From NCBI GenBank assembly GCA_001838165.1, contig KV835870.1, positions 11,004 through 75,003 of the forward strand: a DNA stretch of 64,000 bases, given 5' to 3'. The notes below the pieces were generated by a model. That model worked only from the letters and a program-made list of their open reading frames with translations, was not told the DNA's origin and made no database searches. Positions within the stretch are counted from its first letter, which is position 1, and every line of letters starts with the position of its first letter. Positions 56,423 to 64,000 of the stretch are shown here, one piece after another. Source of the stretch: Actinomyces sp. HMSC035G02 (GTDB lineage Bacteria; Actinomycetota; Actinomycetes; Actinomycetales; Actinomycetaceae). The translations under genes were made by a program, and so were the position numbers.

Positions 56423-57319
56423 ATGGATCGTGGCGCGTCGGGGCGCGAGATCGTTTTACAGGCCGGGGACTACGAGGTGCGGATCGTCACCGTCGGCGCC
56501 GGTTTGGCTGGCCTACGTTACCGCGGGCATGAGCTCGTGGTCCCTCACAGCGTGAATGAGTGTCCCCCGGGCTACCTCGGCAAGGTGCTCATGCCGTGGC
56601 CGAACCGCGTCGCAGGCGGCTCCTACTCGTGGGAGGGCACGTCCTACGACCTGCCCGTCGACGAGCCCGCTTTCGGGACTGCGCTCCACGGTTTCGTGGC
56701 CTTCCAGGAGTGGGAGATCGCCGAGGCCGACTCTTCCTCTGTCCTCCTGCGCACCCTCATTGCAGCGCGCTATTCCTACCCATGGACGCTGGCGGTGTCC
56801 GCCCGCTACAGCCTGGACGCGGACGCAGGTCTCACCGTCGAGCTGTCGGCGACGAACGTCGGAGAGGGCACAGCACCCTACGGCGTCGGCTTCCACCCAT
56901 ACCTGGCCGTCGACAGCGTCAAGGCGGATGATCTGGAGCTGGAGAATCCCGCGTCAATCATCTACGAGGCCGACGCATCCATGATCCCGGTGGCGGCCCA
57001 CGACGTGGCCTCCTTCGGGCTGGACTTCCGTTCCCCCGCCATCATCGGGGCCTCCCGCCTGGACCACGCATTCGCAGGCCTGCCCGAGGGTACCTGGAGC
57101 GTGACGCTGCGCGACCCGGCTTCAGGCGTGGGAGTGTCACTGTCCTCGGATGCGCGCTGGCTGCAGGTCTACTCGGCTGACTACATCGACCGCGTGGGCG
57201 TCGCCGTCGAGCCGATGAGCTGCCCGCCCAACGCCTTCAACTCCGGTACGGACGTCGTCGCCCTGAACGCGGGCGAGACCCACACGCTGAGCGCGCGGAT
57301 CGCCGGCTTCGAGGACTGA
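56423..57319 (+). CDS. Aldose 1-epimerase family protein
   Basis: 298 residues; interconverts alpha and beta anomers of aldoses. Key parts: LMPWPNRVAGGSY, the His in TALHGFVAFQEWE, the catalytic His in GVGFHPYLAVD and the Glu in VAVEPMSCPPNAFNSG. The shape of the motifs fits the GalM/YihR type. GAAGGAG precedes the ATG at 56423. It stands alone, divergent from pepC (a perfect palindrome GACTTAAGTC is at 56362-56371 in the gap) and convergent with rsmE, six bases away. Confidence 0.9.
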   Translation: MDRGASGREIVLQAGDYEVRIVTVGAGLAGLRYRGHELVVPHSVNECPPGYLGKVLMPWPNRVAGGSYSWEGTSYDLPVDEPAFGTALHGFVAFQEWEIAEADSSSVLLRTLIAARYSYPWTLAVSARYSLDADAGLTVELSATNVGEGTAPYGVGFHPYLAVDSVKADDLELENPASIIYEADASMIPVAAHDVASFGLDFRSPAIIGASRLDHAFAGLPEGTWSVTLRDPASGVGVSLSSDARWLQVYSADYIDRVGVAVEPMSCPPNAFNSGTDVVALNAGETHTLSARIAGFED

Positions 57320-57325
57320 CGAACC

Positions 57326-58114
57326 CTAGTACTTCCCCGCGGCGGCGCGGATCAGCGTCAGGGCAACCGCGCCGGCCGTGGAGGAACGCAGAACGTTGCC
57401 TCCCAACCCAATCGTGCGGGCACCCGCGTCCACCAGCTGCGCGGTTTCCTCGGCTCCGATGCCACCCTCAGGGCCCACGATGAGCGCGATCCGCGCGGGC
57501 AGCGCCCCGTCCTCACTGGACTCCTGGATGCGAGCGAGAGCGGCTCCGAGCGACTCCGTCGCCTCCTCGTGGCAGACGAAGGCCACCCCGGCCTCGTCCA
57601 TCAGAGACGCGACCCAGGAGGCCAGCTCGCGGCTGTCCTTCACGTCCTCAACGACCGGGACGTATGCGCGGCGCGACTGCTTGGCGGCCGCGCGGGCCAC
57701 GCCCTCCCACTTCGCGCGTCCCTTCTCCGCCTTCGGGCCCTTCCACTGGACGATGGCACGCTGGGAGGCCCACGGGATCACCCTGTCGATGCCGATCTCC
57801 GTGCAGATTTCGACGGCGGCCTCGTCGCGTCCACCCTTGGCAAGCGCCTGAACGAGGATGACCTCGGGATTCGGGGCGTCCTCGCGCACGATCTTGCGCA
57901 CGATGAGGGACAGCGAGGCCTTATCGCTCCCGCTGACCTCGCAGGTCGCACGCAGGCCACACCCATCGACGACATCGACCCACTCCCCCGCACCGATGCG
58001 GCGCACCGAGGCAGCGTGACGCCCTTCGGCTCCCCCAAGGGTCGCACTGTCCCCCACGGACAGGGACTCAATGGCCGGGGTCAGGTCCGAGCCGAGGAAA
58101 ACGGGCAGAGTCAC
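57326..58114 (-). CDS. rsmE: 16S rRNA m3U1498 methyltransferase
   Basis: 262 residues; a SPOUT-fold enzyme. N-terminal PUA-like domain, then the knotted C-domain with LIVGPEGGIGAEE and LGGNVLRSSTAGAVALTLI. The GTG at 58114 lies six bases after the dnaJ stop. The order hrcA-dnaJ-rsmE is common in actinobacteria and puts rsmE in the heat-shock operon. Confidence 0.94.
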   Translation of the reverse strand: MTLPVFLGSDLTPAIESLSVGDSATLGGAEGRHAASVRRIGAGEWVDVVDGCGLRATCEVSGSDKASLSLIVRKIVREDAPNPEVILVQALAKGGRDEAAVEICTEIGIDRVIPWASQRAIVQWKGPKAEKGRAKWEGVARAAAKQSRRAYVPVVEDVKDSRELASWVASLMDEAGVAFVCHEEATESLGAALARIQESSEDGALPARIALIVGPEGGIGAEETAQLVDAGARTIGLGGNVLRSSTAGAVALTLIRAAAGKY

Positions 58115-58120
58115 GGCGCA

Positions 58121-59239
58121 TCACCCCATGAAGGTGTCGCGGAGCTTGTCAAAGAAGGAGGCCTGCTGACGATGGGGCTCCACGCGCACTTCGCCGCGGA
58201 CCTTCGCCAGCTCCTCGAGTAGCTCGCGCGACTTGTCGTCGAGCTTCTTGGGGATCTGAACGTCCACGTGCACGTGCATCGAGCCGCGGCCCGAACGCTG
58301 CAAGTGACCGACGCCCAGGCCCTCCAGGACGATGTCGTCGTTGGGCTGGGTGCCCGGGTTGATCGTCACGGTCTTCTTACCATCGAGAGTATCCAGCTCA
58401 AACTCGGTGCCCAGCGCCGCCGTGGTCATCGGGATCGTGATCCACGTGTGCAGGTCGTCGCCTCGGCGATCGAACACGGAATGCTTCTTCTCGCGGATCA
58501 GCAGATACAGGTCGCCGTTCGGGCCGCCGCCGGGGCCGACCTCGGCCTCGCCGCTGACGCGGATCTGGGTCCCCTCGGAGGCGCCCGCCGGGATGTTGAT
58601 GTTGAGGGTGCGGCGCGTGCGCACGCGACCCGCTCCCGAGCACTCGGCGCACGGGGTCGCAATCGTGTTGCCGTATCCCTGACACGACGGGCAGGGAGCC
58701 TGCGTCTGCATGCGACCGAAGAGCGAGTTCTGAATCTGGGTGACGAAGCCCGAGCCGTGGCAGGTGGCGCACTGGGTGGGAGACGTACCCGGCTGGCACA
58801 TTGAGCCGTTGCAGACGTCGCACAGGACGTGGGTGTCGAAAGAGACCTCCTTGGCGGCACCGAACGCGGCGTCCTCCAGGGTGATGTCGACGGTCACCTG
58901 CTTGTCCTTGCCGCGACGCACCCGGGAAGCCGGGCCCGCAGCGGATGCGCCGAAGCCGCCGCTGAACATGGCCTCGAAGATATCGGAGAATCCGCCGAAG
59001 CCGGCGCCCGCACCCGCGCCACCGCCGCGCAGCGCGTCGGGGCCACCAATGTCGTACATCTGGCGCTTCTCGGGATCCGAGAGCGTCTCGTAGGCGACGG
59101 ACAGCTCCTTGAAAGCTTCCTCGGAGTCGGCTCCCGCGTAGTCGGGGTGGAGCTTACGCGCGAGCTTGCGGTAGGCCTTCTTAATCTCGTCCTGGCTGGC
59201 GTCACGGGCGACACCGAGAACCTCGTAGTAGTCTCTCAC
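58121..59239 (-). CDS. dnaJ: Chaperone DnaJ
   Basis: 372 residues; the co-chaperone of DnaK. J domain [16 protein letters not shown] with the HPD motif (LHPDYAG), a Gly-rich segment ([13 protein letters not shown]), four zinc-finger repeats ([32 protein letters not shown]) and the C-terminal substrate-binding domains. The first repeat has lost the usual final Gly (CNGSM). Being next to hrcA, this is the DnaJ2 type of actinobacteria. Confidence 0.96.
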   Translation of the reverse strand: MRDYYEVLGVARDASQDEIKKAYRKLARKLHPDYAGADSEEAFKELSVAYETLSDPEKRQMYDIGGPDALRGGGAGAGAGFGGFSDIFEAMFSGGFGASAAGPASRVRRGKDKQVTVDITLEDAAFGAAKEVSFDTHVLCDVCNGSMCQPGTSPTQCATCHGSGFVTQIQNSLFGRMQTQAPCPSCQGYGNTIATPCAECSGAGRVRTRRTLNINIPAGASEGTQIRVSGEAEVGPGGGPNGDLYLLIREKKHSVFDRRGDDLHTWITIPMTTAALGTEFELDTLDGKKTVTINPGTQPNDDIVLEGLGVGHLQRSGRGSMHVHVDVQIPKKLDDKSRELLEELAKVRGEVRVEPHRQQASFFDKLRDTFMG

Positions 59240-59289
59240 GGCTGCTCTTTCTTCTCGTGGGGGATGTTCATCAACGTCTGTGGGGCGGC

Positions 59290-60333
59290 TTAGTCGCCAC
59301 GCTGGGAGGCGAGGTATCGCGACAGGTAGGCGGCGACCGCTCGCACGGAGCTCATGGTTCGCGCGTAGTCCATGCGCATGGGGCCAACGACGCCGAGGTG
59401 CGCTGATCCGACGGTTTCGTCGGCACCGGCACGGTACGTGCCCGTGACGACGGCAGCTTCCGCCAGGCCGTCGTGGGGATTCTCGGCACCGATGCTCACA
59501 TGAACGTCGTCGCCCGGGTCAGTCTCGGCGAAGAGACGCATGAGGACAACCTGCTCCTCGAGGGCGTCCAGGACCGGGGCGATGTCACGGAAGTCAACAG
59601 CACCACGGGCCAGGTTCGCAGCACCCGCGACGACGATCTTCGACTCGCTCTGCCCGCTCAGGACGTCCGTCAGGGCGGCGCCGATCGCGGCGACCGTGCC
59701 CACCAGCTCGGGCCGGGCCGAGGCCGTGGCCTCGTCGACGCAGGCCTGCGCGGTTCCGGAGGTCGCGCCGTCGCAGTGGTGGCGCAGGTGTTCGCGCACC
59801 TCGCGCAGCTGGGCGTCGTCGAGGGGCGTGTGAAGCGTGAGGCTGCGTTCCCCGACCTCGCCGTCCGTTGTGATGATCACGACGAGGACTCGGCCGGGGG
59901 CCAGAGCGATGACCTCGAGGTGCTTGAGGACGCGCACACGCGCGCCCGGGTACTGCACGAGGGCGACCTGGTGCGTCACCTGGGCGAGGAGACGAACCGA
60001 TCGCTCCACGACGTCGTCGATATCGACGGACTCGGCCAGGAAGGTCTCGAGGGCGTGGCGCTCGGGCCCACTCATCGGCTTGAGTTCGGCAAGACGATCG
60101 ACGAACACTCGGTAGCCGCGGTCGGTCGGCACGCGTCCGGCCGATGTATGGGGCTGATAGATGAGGCCGGCTTCCTCCAGCACCGCCATGTCGTTGCGGA
60201 TGGTCGCGGATGAGACGCCGAGCCCTCCAGCGGCGATGGCCTTCGAGCCGACGGGTTCGCGGGTGGCCACGTACTGGGTGACGATGGCGCGCAGGACGTC
60301 GAGCCTGCGGTTCTGTGCGCTGTTACGCGTCAT
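59290..60333 (-). CDS. hrcA: Heat-inducible transcription repressor HrcA
   Basis: 347 residues. An N-terminal winged helix ([26 protein letters not shown] as a whole; [20 protein letters not shown]) binds CIRCE; the C-terminal GAF-like domain includes [17 protein letters not shown] and the final segment [25 protein letters not shown] operator lies 17 bp upstream of its ATG, so HrcA represses its own operon (hrcA-dnaJ-rsmE). Confidence 0.96.
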   Translation of the reverse strand: MTRNSAQNRRLDVLRAIVTQYVATREPVGSKAIAAGGLGVSSATIRNDMAVLEEAGLIYQPHTSAGRVPTDRGYRVFVDRLAELKPMSGPERHALETFLAESVDIDDVVERSVRLLAQVTHQVALVQYPGARVRVLKHLEVIALAPGRVLVVIITTDGEVGERSLTLHTPLDDAQLREVREHLRHHCDGATSGTAQACVDEATASARPELVGTVAAIGAALTDVLSGQSESKIVVAGAANLARGAVDFRDIAPVLDALEEQVVLMRLFAETDPGDDVHVSIGAENPHDGLAEAAVVTGTYRAGADETVGSAHLGVVGPMRMDYARTMSSVRAVAAYLSRYLASQRGD

Positions 60334-60349
60334 GCCATCTCCTCCCGTT

Positions 60350-60376
60350 CTGGCACTCCTACTTCCTGAGTGCCAA
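60350..60376. promoter_or_regulatory. CIRCE operator
   Basis: TTGGCACTC, 9 bp, GAGTGCCAG (read on the minus strand), one base short of a perfect 9-9-9 palindrome and close to the consensus TTAGCACTC-N9-GAGTGCTAA. It lies just upstream of hrcA. The A-to-G change in each arm is typical of a GC-rich genome. Confidence 0.93.
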
Positions 60377-60427
60377 TGCTACTCCTCGCAGCCAATCGGG
60401 GGCGACATGAGGGCCGAGGCAGGTGTG

Positions 60428-60454
60428 CGCCCAGCGCGAACCTCACACTGGGCG
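60428..60454 (-). terminator. Weak hairpin after the DUF3097 gene
   Basis: Arms CGCCCAG (60428-60434) and CTGGGCG (60448-60454) right after the leftward stop at 60462; no T run. Confidence 0.35.
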
Positions 60455-60461
60455 ACGCGAC

Positions 60462-61364
60462 TCATTGCGCCCAGGGCACGGTCACGAAGTCGATGAGCTC
60501 CTCAACCCTCCCGAGCAACGCCGGCTCAAGGTCGCGGTAGGTACGCACGGTGGACAGGATCCGCTTCCACCCCATGGCGATGTCACGCTGATCGGCGTGC
60601 GGCCAGCCGAGGGCCTCAAGGGTCCCGTGCTTGATATCGATGCCGCGTGGCACGTCGGGCCAGCGCTCGAGGCCGACGCGAGCGGGCTTGACTGCCTGCC
60701 AGATGTCGACGAACGGGTGGCCGAGGACAAGGACCGCGCCCGGCCAGCGCGCCGATACGGCCTCGGCGATGCGGGACTCCTTGGATCCGGGGACCATGTG
60801 GTCGACGAGGACGCCCGCGCGCGCGGTGTCCGTCGGGCCAAAAACCTCCAGGATCGCCTCAAGGTTGTCGACGCCTTCGAGGAGCTGCACGGCGATCCCA
60901 GCCTCGGCCAAGTCCTCGCCCCACACGTGCTGGACAAGCTCCGCGTCGTGGCGTCCCTCCACCCAGATGCGCGAGCGCTTGGCAACCTTGGGACCGCTCG
61001 ACGCAGGAGCGAACGAACCGGAGTTCGTGATGCGCCGCCCCGACGCGCTCACCTGAGCCCCCGGCGAGGGCTGGGCGGGAGCAGGGCGCGGAGGCAGCGC
61101 CTCGATGGGGCGGCCCTCAAGCCAGAAGCCGGGGCCGAGGGGGAAGGAGCGACGCGCGCCTCGACGATCCTCAAGTTCGACGAGATGAATACCGCCGGAC
61201 TTCTCCACGCGCGTCACTGCACCAACCCAGCCCGAGGCCACGTCTTCGAGGACCATACCGATCTCAACGTGGACGGCCTGCGAACGCGGGCGCCGCGCTC
61301 CCGGCCCGTCGCGATGCGGGTCGTGGGCGAAAATGTTGCGGCCGTAGGGGTCTGAGCTATTCAC
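60462..61364 (-). CDS. DUF3097 family protein
   Basis: 300 residues. The N-terminal part (about 1-85) is beta-rich (MVLEDVASGWVGAVTRVEKSG), then a Ser/Pro linker and a C-terminal TOPRIM-like domain with SRIWVEGRHDAELVQHVWGEDL, VLVDHMVPGSKESRIAE and VLGHPFVDIWQAVKP, ending GIDIKHGTLEALGWP. These are the signatures of the actinobacterial DUF3097 family. Acidic motifs (VEGRHD, VDHM) suggest metal or nucleic acid binding, but the function is not known. The GTG start lies near the edge of a GTGAATAGC context with no strong ribosome site. Confidence 0.85.
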   Translation of the reverse strand: MNSSDPYGRNIFAHDPHRDGPGARRPRSQAVHVEIGMVLEDVASGWVGAVTRVEKSGGIHLVELEDRRGARRSFPLGPGFWLEGRPIEALPPRPAPAQPSPGAQVSASGRRITNSGSFAPASSGPKVAKRSRIWVEGRHDAELVQHVWGEDLAEAGIAVQLLEGVDNLEAILEVFGPTDTARAGVLVDHMVPGSKESRIAEAVSARWPGAVLVLGHPFVDIWQAVKPARVGLERWPDVPRGIDIKHGTLEALGWPHADQRDIAMGWKRILSTVRTYRDLEPALLGRVEELIDFVTVPWAQ

Positions 61365-61389
61365 CCGGCATACTCTAGCGGCACGAGTT

Positions 61390-62208
61390 TCAGTGCAGGC
61401 TCACGACACGAATGAGCATCGACACGAGCGCGGCCAGGATCCACGAGGAGACCGAGCCGATGAGGAATTCCTCTGCTTTCTCGCCCGTGGAATCCTGCGA
61501 GATCTCGGGGAATCGAATAACTCCCTTGGCGGCGACGACTGCCGCGATCGCGACCTCCGCGTCGGCACCGGCCAAGACGATGATGAGTAGACGTTCGAGC
61601 GGACCGATCCAGCGTCCGCCTCGCAGAGCCGTCACTTCCTCCTCGTCCGACTGCGCCCCCAAGACGGGCAGCGCACCGGAAATAACCTCTGGCTCTGCGA
61701 CCTCATCCGCGTCACCATCAGCATCCTCCTCGTCAGCCACAGGCATCGCCGGCAGAACGGGAGCATTAATCCACCCGGGAACAGGGGTGGAGGCGCGGCC
61801 GCGCGCGCACTGCAGGATCGCCGTGATCAGGTGATTGACGGGACCCGTGACGAGGAAAAGCACCGCGATGATCAGGTCGATGGAACGCCCAGAACGCAGC
61901 GACAACAGGGGGAAGTTCAAAGGATCCAGGCTCAGCAGGGCGACAAAGCCGACAGACGCCAACGCCCAGCGAGCGAGAACTCCGCGCGCCGACGGATCGA
62001 CGAGGTCCCAAGCGAACCACACGACCGCGAGAGTCGCGCCGATTGCGTTCGCAACAGCGCTCACCCCCAGGATGAACCAGGAGTAGCAGATCACTGCGAG
62101 GAGCAGCGTCAGAAAGAGCGAGAGGCGTCGCGACCAGCGGCGCGGGTCAGAGGTGAGAAGTACGGTCAGCTCCGAGGCGGCGATGCCCAGGAGAAGAACT
62201 TCATGCAC
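61390..62208 (-). CDS. Multi-pass membrane protein coupled to the SatD gene
   Basis: 272 residues, about six hydrophobic helices: four or five in residues 1-140, then an acidic cytoplasmic loop (about 160-195, DEEDADGDADEVAEPE), and two at the end (IVLAGADAEVAIAAVVAAKG and WILAALVSMLIRVV). The GTG at 62208 overlaps the SatD-like stop by 8 bp. In other bacteria SatD genes neighbour membrane proteins of the DUF3307 kind; this one occupies the same place and may be the functional partner. Family not assigned by eye. Confidence 0.7.
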   Translation of the reverse strand: MHEVLLLGIAASELTVLLTSDPRRWSRRLSLFLTLLLAVICYSWFILGVSAVANAIGATLAVVWFAWDLVDPSARGVLARWALASVGFVALLSLDPLNFPLLSLRSGRSIDLIIAVLFLVTGPVNHLITAILQCARGRASTPVPGWINAPVLPAMPVADEEDADGDADEVAEPEVISGALPVLGAQSDEEEVTALRGGRWIGPLERLLIIVLAGADAEVAIAAVVAAKGVIRFPEISQDSTGEKAEEFLIGSVSSWILAALVSMLIRVVSLH

Positions 62209-62890
62209 GAGCGGCCTCCGCGATGATCAGCGACGACTGAATGAGCCCCGCCCCCGTGCCCCGGGCAAAGTCGGAAATGGCCTGCTGCGACAGCTTTTCG
62301 GCGCGGGCAATCTCCACCTGCGTCTTGCCCAGCAGCAGCGAGGCTGTGATACGGCGATGACGCGCCGACAGCTTGAGAATCGAATGATCGCGCAGGCTCA
62401 GCATGGCGTTAATGCAGGTCTGGCAGTGCGAAGAAAACTCGGATTCGACGGACGCGTGCGCCATAAACCACGTGCGAATAAAGGGGTTCGAGGCATCCTG
62501 CACATCGTGCGCGCGATTAATCGCGGCTCGGGCCGCCCACCACGCGGATCCGTCCTGAAGAGCCGCCGACTCTGCGCCGCGCCCACGGGCCGGAACCTGG
62601 CGATGCACGCCCGAGGCGAACTCCTCAATCCGACCTGCACCAATGCCGAAGCGCAGCTGGAGCTGCGAGGGAAGAAGAAGCTGCGCACGCAGCGTCAGGA
62701 GGAGAGCATCCTCGAGCGTGTAGGCAACCGCCTGAAATTCGTCACCCACCGTCGGGTACGGGGCCTGCAGGAGAGCCAGCCCCTCACTGGCCCGTTCCAA
62801 GGCTGCTTCAAAGATTCCCTGAGCGTCTGCACGATTGGTCAACGTACGAGAGCCCACGATGTCAGCAATGACAGCGTATCGCAGAGTCAC
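62201..62890 (-). CDS. SatD family protein with C-terminal helix-turn-helix
   Basis: 229 residues. The N-terminal domain has AVIADIVGSR, PTVGDEFQAVA, LRFGIGAGRIEEF and DGSAWWAARAAI, all matching the SatD family (named for secretion and acid tolerance in streptococci). The C-terminus has a helix-turn-helix-like segment (RRITASLLLGKTQVEIAR, LSQQAISDFARG). The paired acidic motifs ADIVG and GDEF sit as in class III nucleotide cyclases, suggesting but not proving a nucleotide-binding palm fold. GTG at 62890 follows AAGGAAAA; longer starts lack support. Overlaps the membrane-protein gene downstream. Confidence 0.78.
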   Translation of the reverse strand: MTLRYAVIADIVGSRTLTNRADAQGIFEAALERASEGLALLQAPYPTVGDEFQAVAYTLEDALLLTLRAQLLLPSQLQLRFGIGAGRIEEFASGVHRQVPARGRGAESAALQDGSAWWAARAAINRAHDVQDASNPFIRTWFMAHASVESEFSSHCQTCINAMLSLRDHSILKLSARHRRITASLLLGKTQVEIARAEKLSQQAISDFARGTGAGLIQSSLIIAEAARA

Positions 62891-63189
62891 AATACCACAC
62901 TTTTCCTTGTATCTGACCCTCCACAAGCCTTCTCAAGGAGACGGCCGGCGGACAGCACGGCTTCACATGACATACCTAGGCAAACATATTTCAACCATGA
63001 TGTCAACAGTATTGCCACGTAATCCAAGCTTGTCACATTCACAGTACCCCATAGGTTATGAATGCCTCACAAAAGGTTCCACGATTTCACTTGTATTGTA
63101 GCTTCTACAAGCGAATCTGCGGATTATTGGGGTGTCACCGGCCATTTACCACCGCATGCAGATTACGGAGTACAGCCACGAAAAAAGAC
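62891..63189. other. AT-richer gap with an inverted repeat
   Basis: About 300 bp with lower GC than the surroundings and no convincing gene. It is the upstream region of the SatD-like gene and the 3' side of hemW (both leftward). It contains TTGTAG-CTT-CTACAA (63096-63110), a perfect 6-bp inverted repeat. No clear promoter pair at standard spacing was found. Confidence 0.6.
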
Positions 63190-64000
63190 TCAATACCCCA
63201 TCAATTCGCGGGTCACATAGTCGGCGAGCAGCCGGCCGCGCAGCGTGAGAATCGCTCGTCCCCTGAGGGCAGCGGCGCCATCGATGAGGCCGTCCGCAAT
63301 GAGCGCCGCGACGCGCCCACCCGAGGCCGCGCCGGGATCCAACAAGGCCCCGGCCTCGTCAGCCTGACGAGTGCCCGGCAAGCCAGCCAACTCGATCCCC
63401 TCGGAGGTGCGCACGCCCAACATGACGCGCTCGAGCTCACGCGTATCCTCATCCAGGACTTCCCCGGCGTAGGCGGGGGAACGCCCATCGCGCAGCCGAG
63501 CGGCGTACGCGGCAGGGTTCTTGACGTTCCACCAGCGCGTGCGGCCCACGTGGGAATGCGCGCCGGGACCCAGGCCCCACCAGTCCCAATCACGCCAGTA
63601 GGCAAGGTTGTGCGCCGACGCGTGCGCATAGAACGTGGACGGGCGTCCCGAGGCCGCATCCGCGTCGGTCGCACGCGCGAAGTTCGAGATCTCGTACCAG
63701 GCGTAGCCCGCCTCAGCGAGGAGGGCGTCGGCTAGCTCGTACTTGGCGGCCTCGTCGTCCGGGTCCGGGGTCGGCAGCTCTCCCCTGGCCACCTGCGCCC
63801 CCATCTTGGTTCCCTCCTCGACGACGAGGGCGTAGGCGCTGATGTGGTCGGTCTCGTAGGACAGGGCGGCGCGCAGGGATGTCTCCCAGTCGGCAAGGCT
63901 CTCCCCTGGCGTGCCGTAGATGAGGTCAACGGACGTCGACAGGCCCGCTTCCTTCGCCCACTGGACGACGAGGGGCACCCGCTCGGGCGTGTGGGTGCGG
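63190..64000 (-). CDS. hemW: HemW-like radical SAM protein, 3' part (5' end outside window)
   Basis: The last 269 residues of a leftward gene cut by the window edge. Matching HemW (formerly HemN-like): RTHTPERVPLVVQWAKEAG, SVDLIYGTPGESLADW, HISAYALVVEEGTKM, WYEISNFAR, HNLAYWRDWDWWGLGPGAHS and the C-terminal winged helix ending in TLRGRLLADYVTRELMG. The radical-SAM CxxxCxxC lies upstream, off the window. HemW is thought to be a heme chaperone rather than coproporphyrinogen oxidase. Confidence 0.93.
   Translation of the reverse strand, partial: RTHTPERVPLVVQWAKEAGLSTSVDLIYGTPGESLADWETSLRAALSYETDHISAYALVVEEGTKMGAQVARGELPTPDPDDEAAKYELADALLAEAGYAWYEISNFARATDADAASGRPSTFYAHASAHNLAYWRDWDWWGLGPGAHSHVGRTRWWNVKNPAAYAARLRDGRSPAYAGEVLDEDTRELERVMLGVRTSEGIELAGLPGTRQADEAGALLDPGAASGGRVAALIADGLIDGAAALRGRAILTLRGRLLADYVTRELMGY

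Overview
The window looks like a chromosomal segment from a high-GC, facultatively anaerobic actinobacterium. Actinobacterial markers are NucS, DUF2550 and DUF3097 proteins, the maltosyltransferase GlgE, Rho with a long Arg/Glu/Gly-rich insert, a 272-residue ATP synthase delta subunit, and the order hom-thrB-rho-rpmE-prfA-prmC-sua5-wecA-atp known from mycobacteria. A pyruvate formate-lyase operon, a sortase-anchored surface protein and fermentative sugar genes point to the Actinomyces/Schaalia group (Actinomycetaceae). That assignment is inference from gene content. No phage, insertion sequence, CRISPR array or rRNA was seen; the only tRNA is tRNA-Leu(UAG).

Layout. 1-7.2 kb: a sortase-anchored surface protein, an ABC-2 type exporter, a pair of related single-pass membrane proteins with near-duplicate promoters, and a thiol peroxidase. 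7.2-11.5 kb: tRNA-Leu, then a leftward operon etfB-etfA-cysteine desulfurase-mnmA. 11.7-20 kb: rightward alpha-glucan block glgX-trpS-small membrane protein-glgE-glgB. 20-27.7 kb (leftward): CnoX-like thioredoxin/TPR protein, a membrane protein and lipoprotein pair, nagA, an AlkZ-like glycosylase coupled to nucS, and a DUF2550 protein. 27.7-39 kb: the complete F1Fo ATP synthase operon preceded by wecA/sua5/prmC/prfA/rpmE, many joined by ATGA or GTGA stop/start overlaps. 39.3-43.4 kb: three tandem paralogous membrane proteins. 43.5-47.8 kb: rho, thrB, hom. 48-51.5 kb: pyruvate formate-lyase, a separate glycyl-radical subunit and the activase. 51.5-58 kb: def, a sugar acetyltransferase, a C26 amidotransferase, an adenine/adenosine deaminase, pepC, an aldose epimerase. 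57.3-64 kb: rsmE-dnaJ-hrcA under a CIRCE element, a DUF3097 protein, a SatD-family/membrane protein pair, and the 3' part of hemW.

The most striking feature is a pyruvate formate-lyase that is split naturally. The 701-residue main chain keeps the Cys-Cys active site but stops before the glycyl-radical domain. An 83-residue protein 122 bp downstream, in another frame and with its own ribosome site, supplies the RVSGYAVNF radical loop. The activase follows. Also notable are the three tandem paralogs, only one of which keeps a TPM-like domain, all with a shared upstream element; the duplicated promoter-plus-N-terminus pair at 4.8-6.7 kb; and a SatD-family protein coupled to a multi-pass membrane protein.

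All calls come from reading the sequence and from remembered family motifs; no database search was run. Starts were moved inward from the longest open frame where a ribosome site or gene overlap argued for it.
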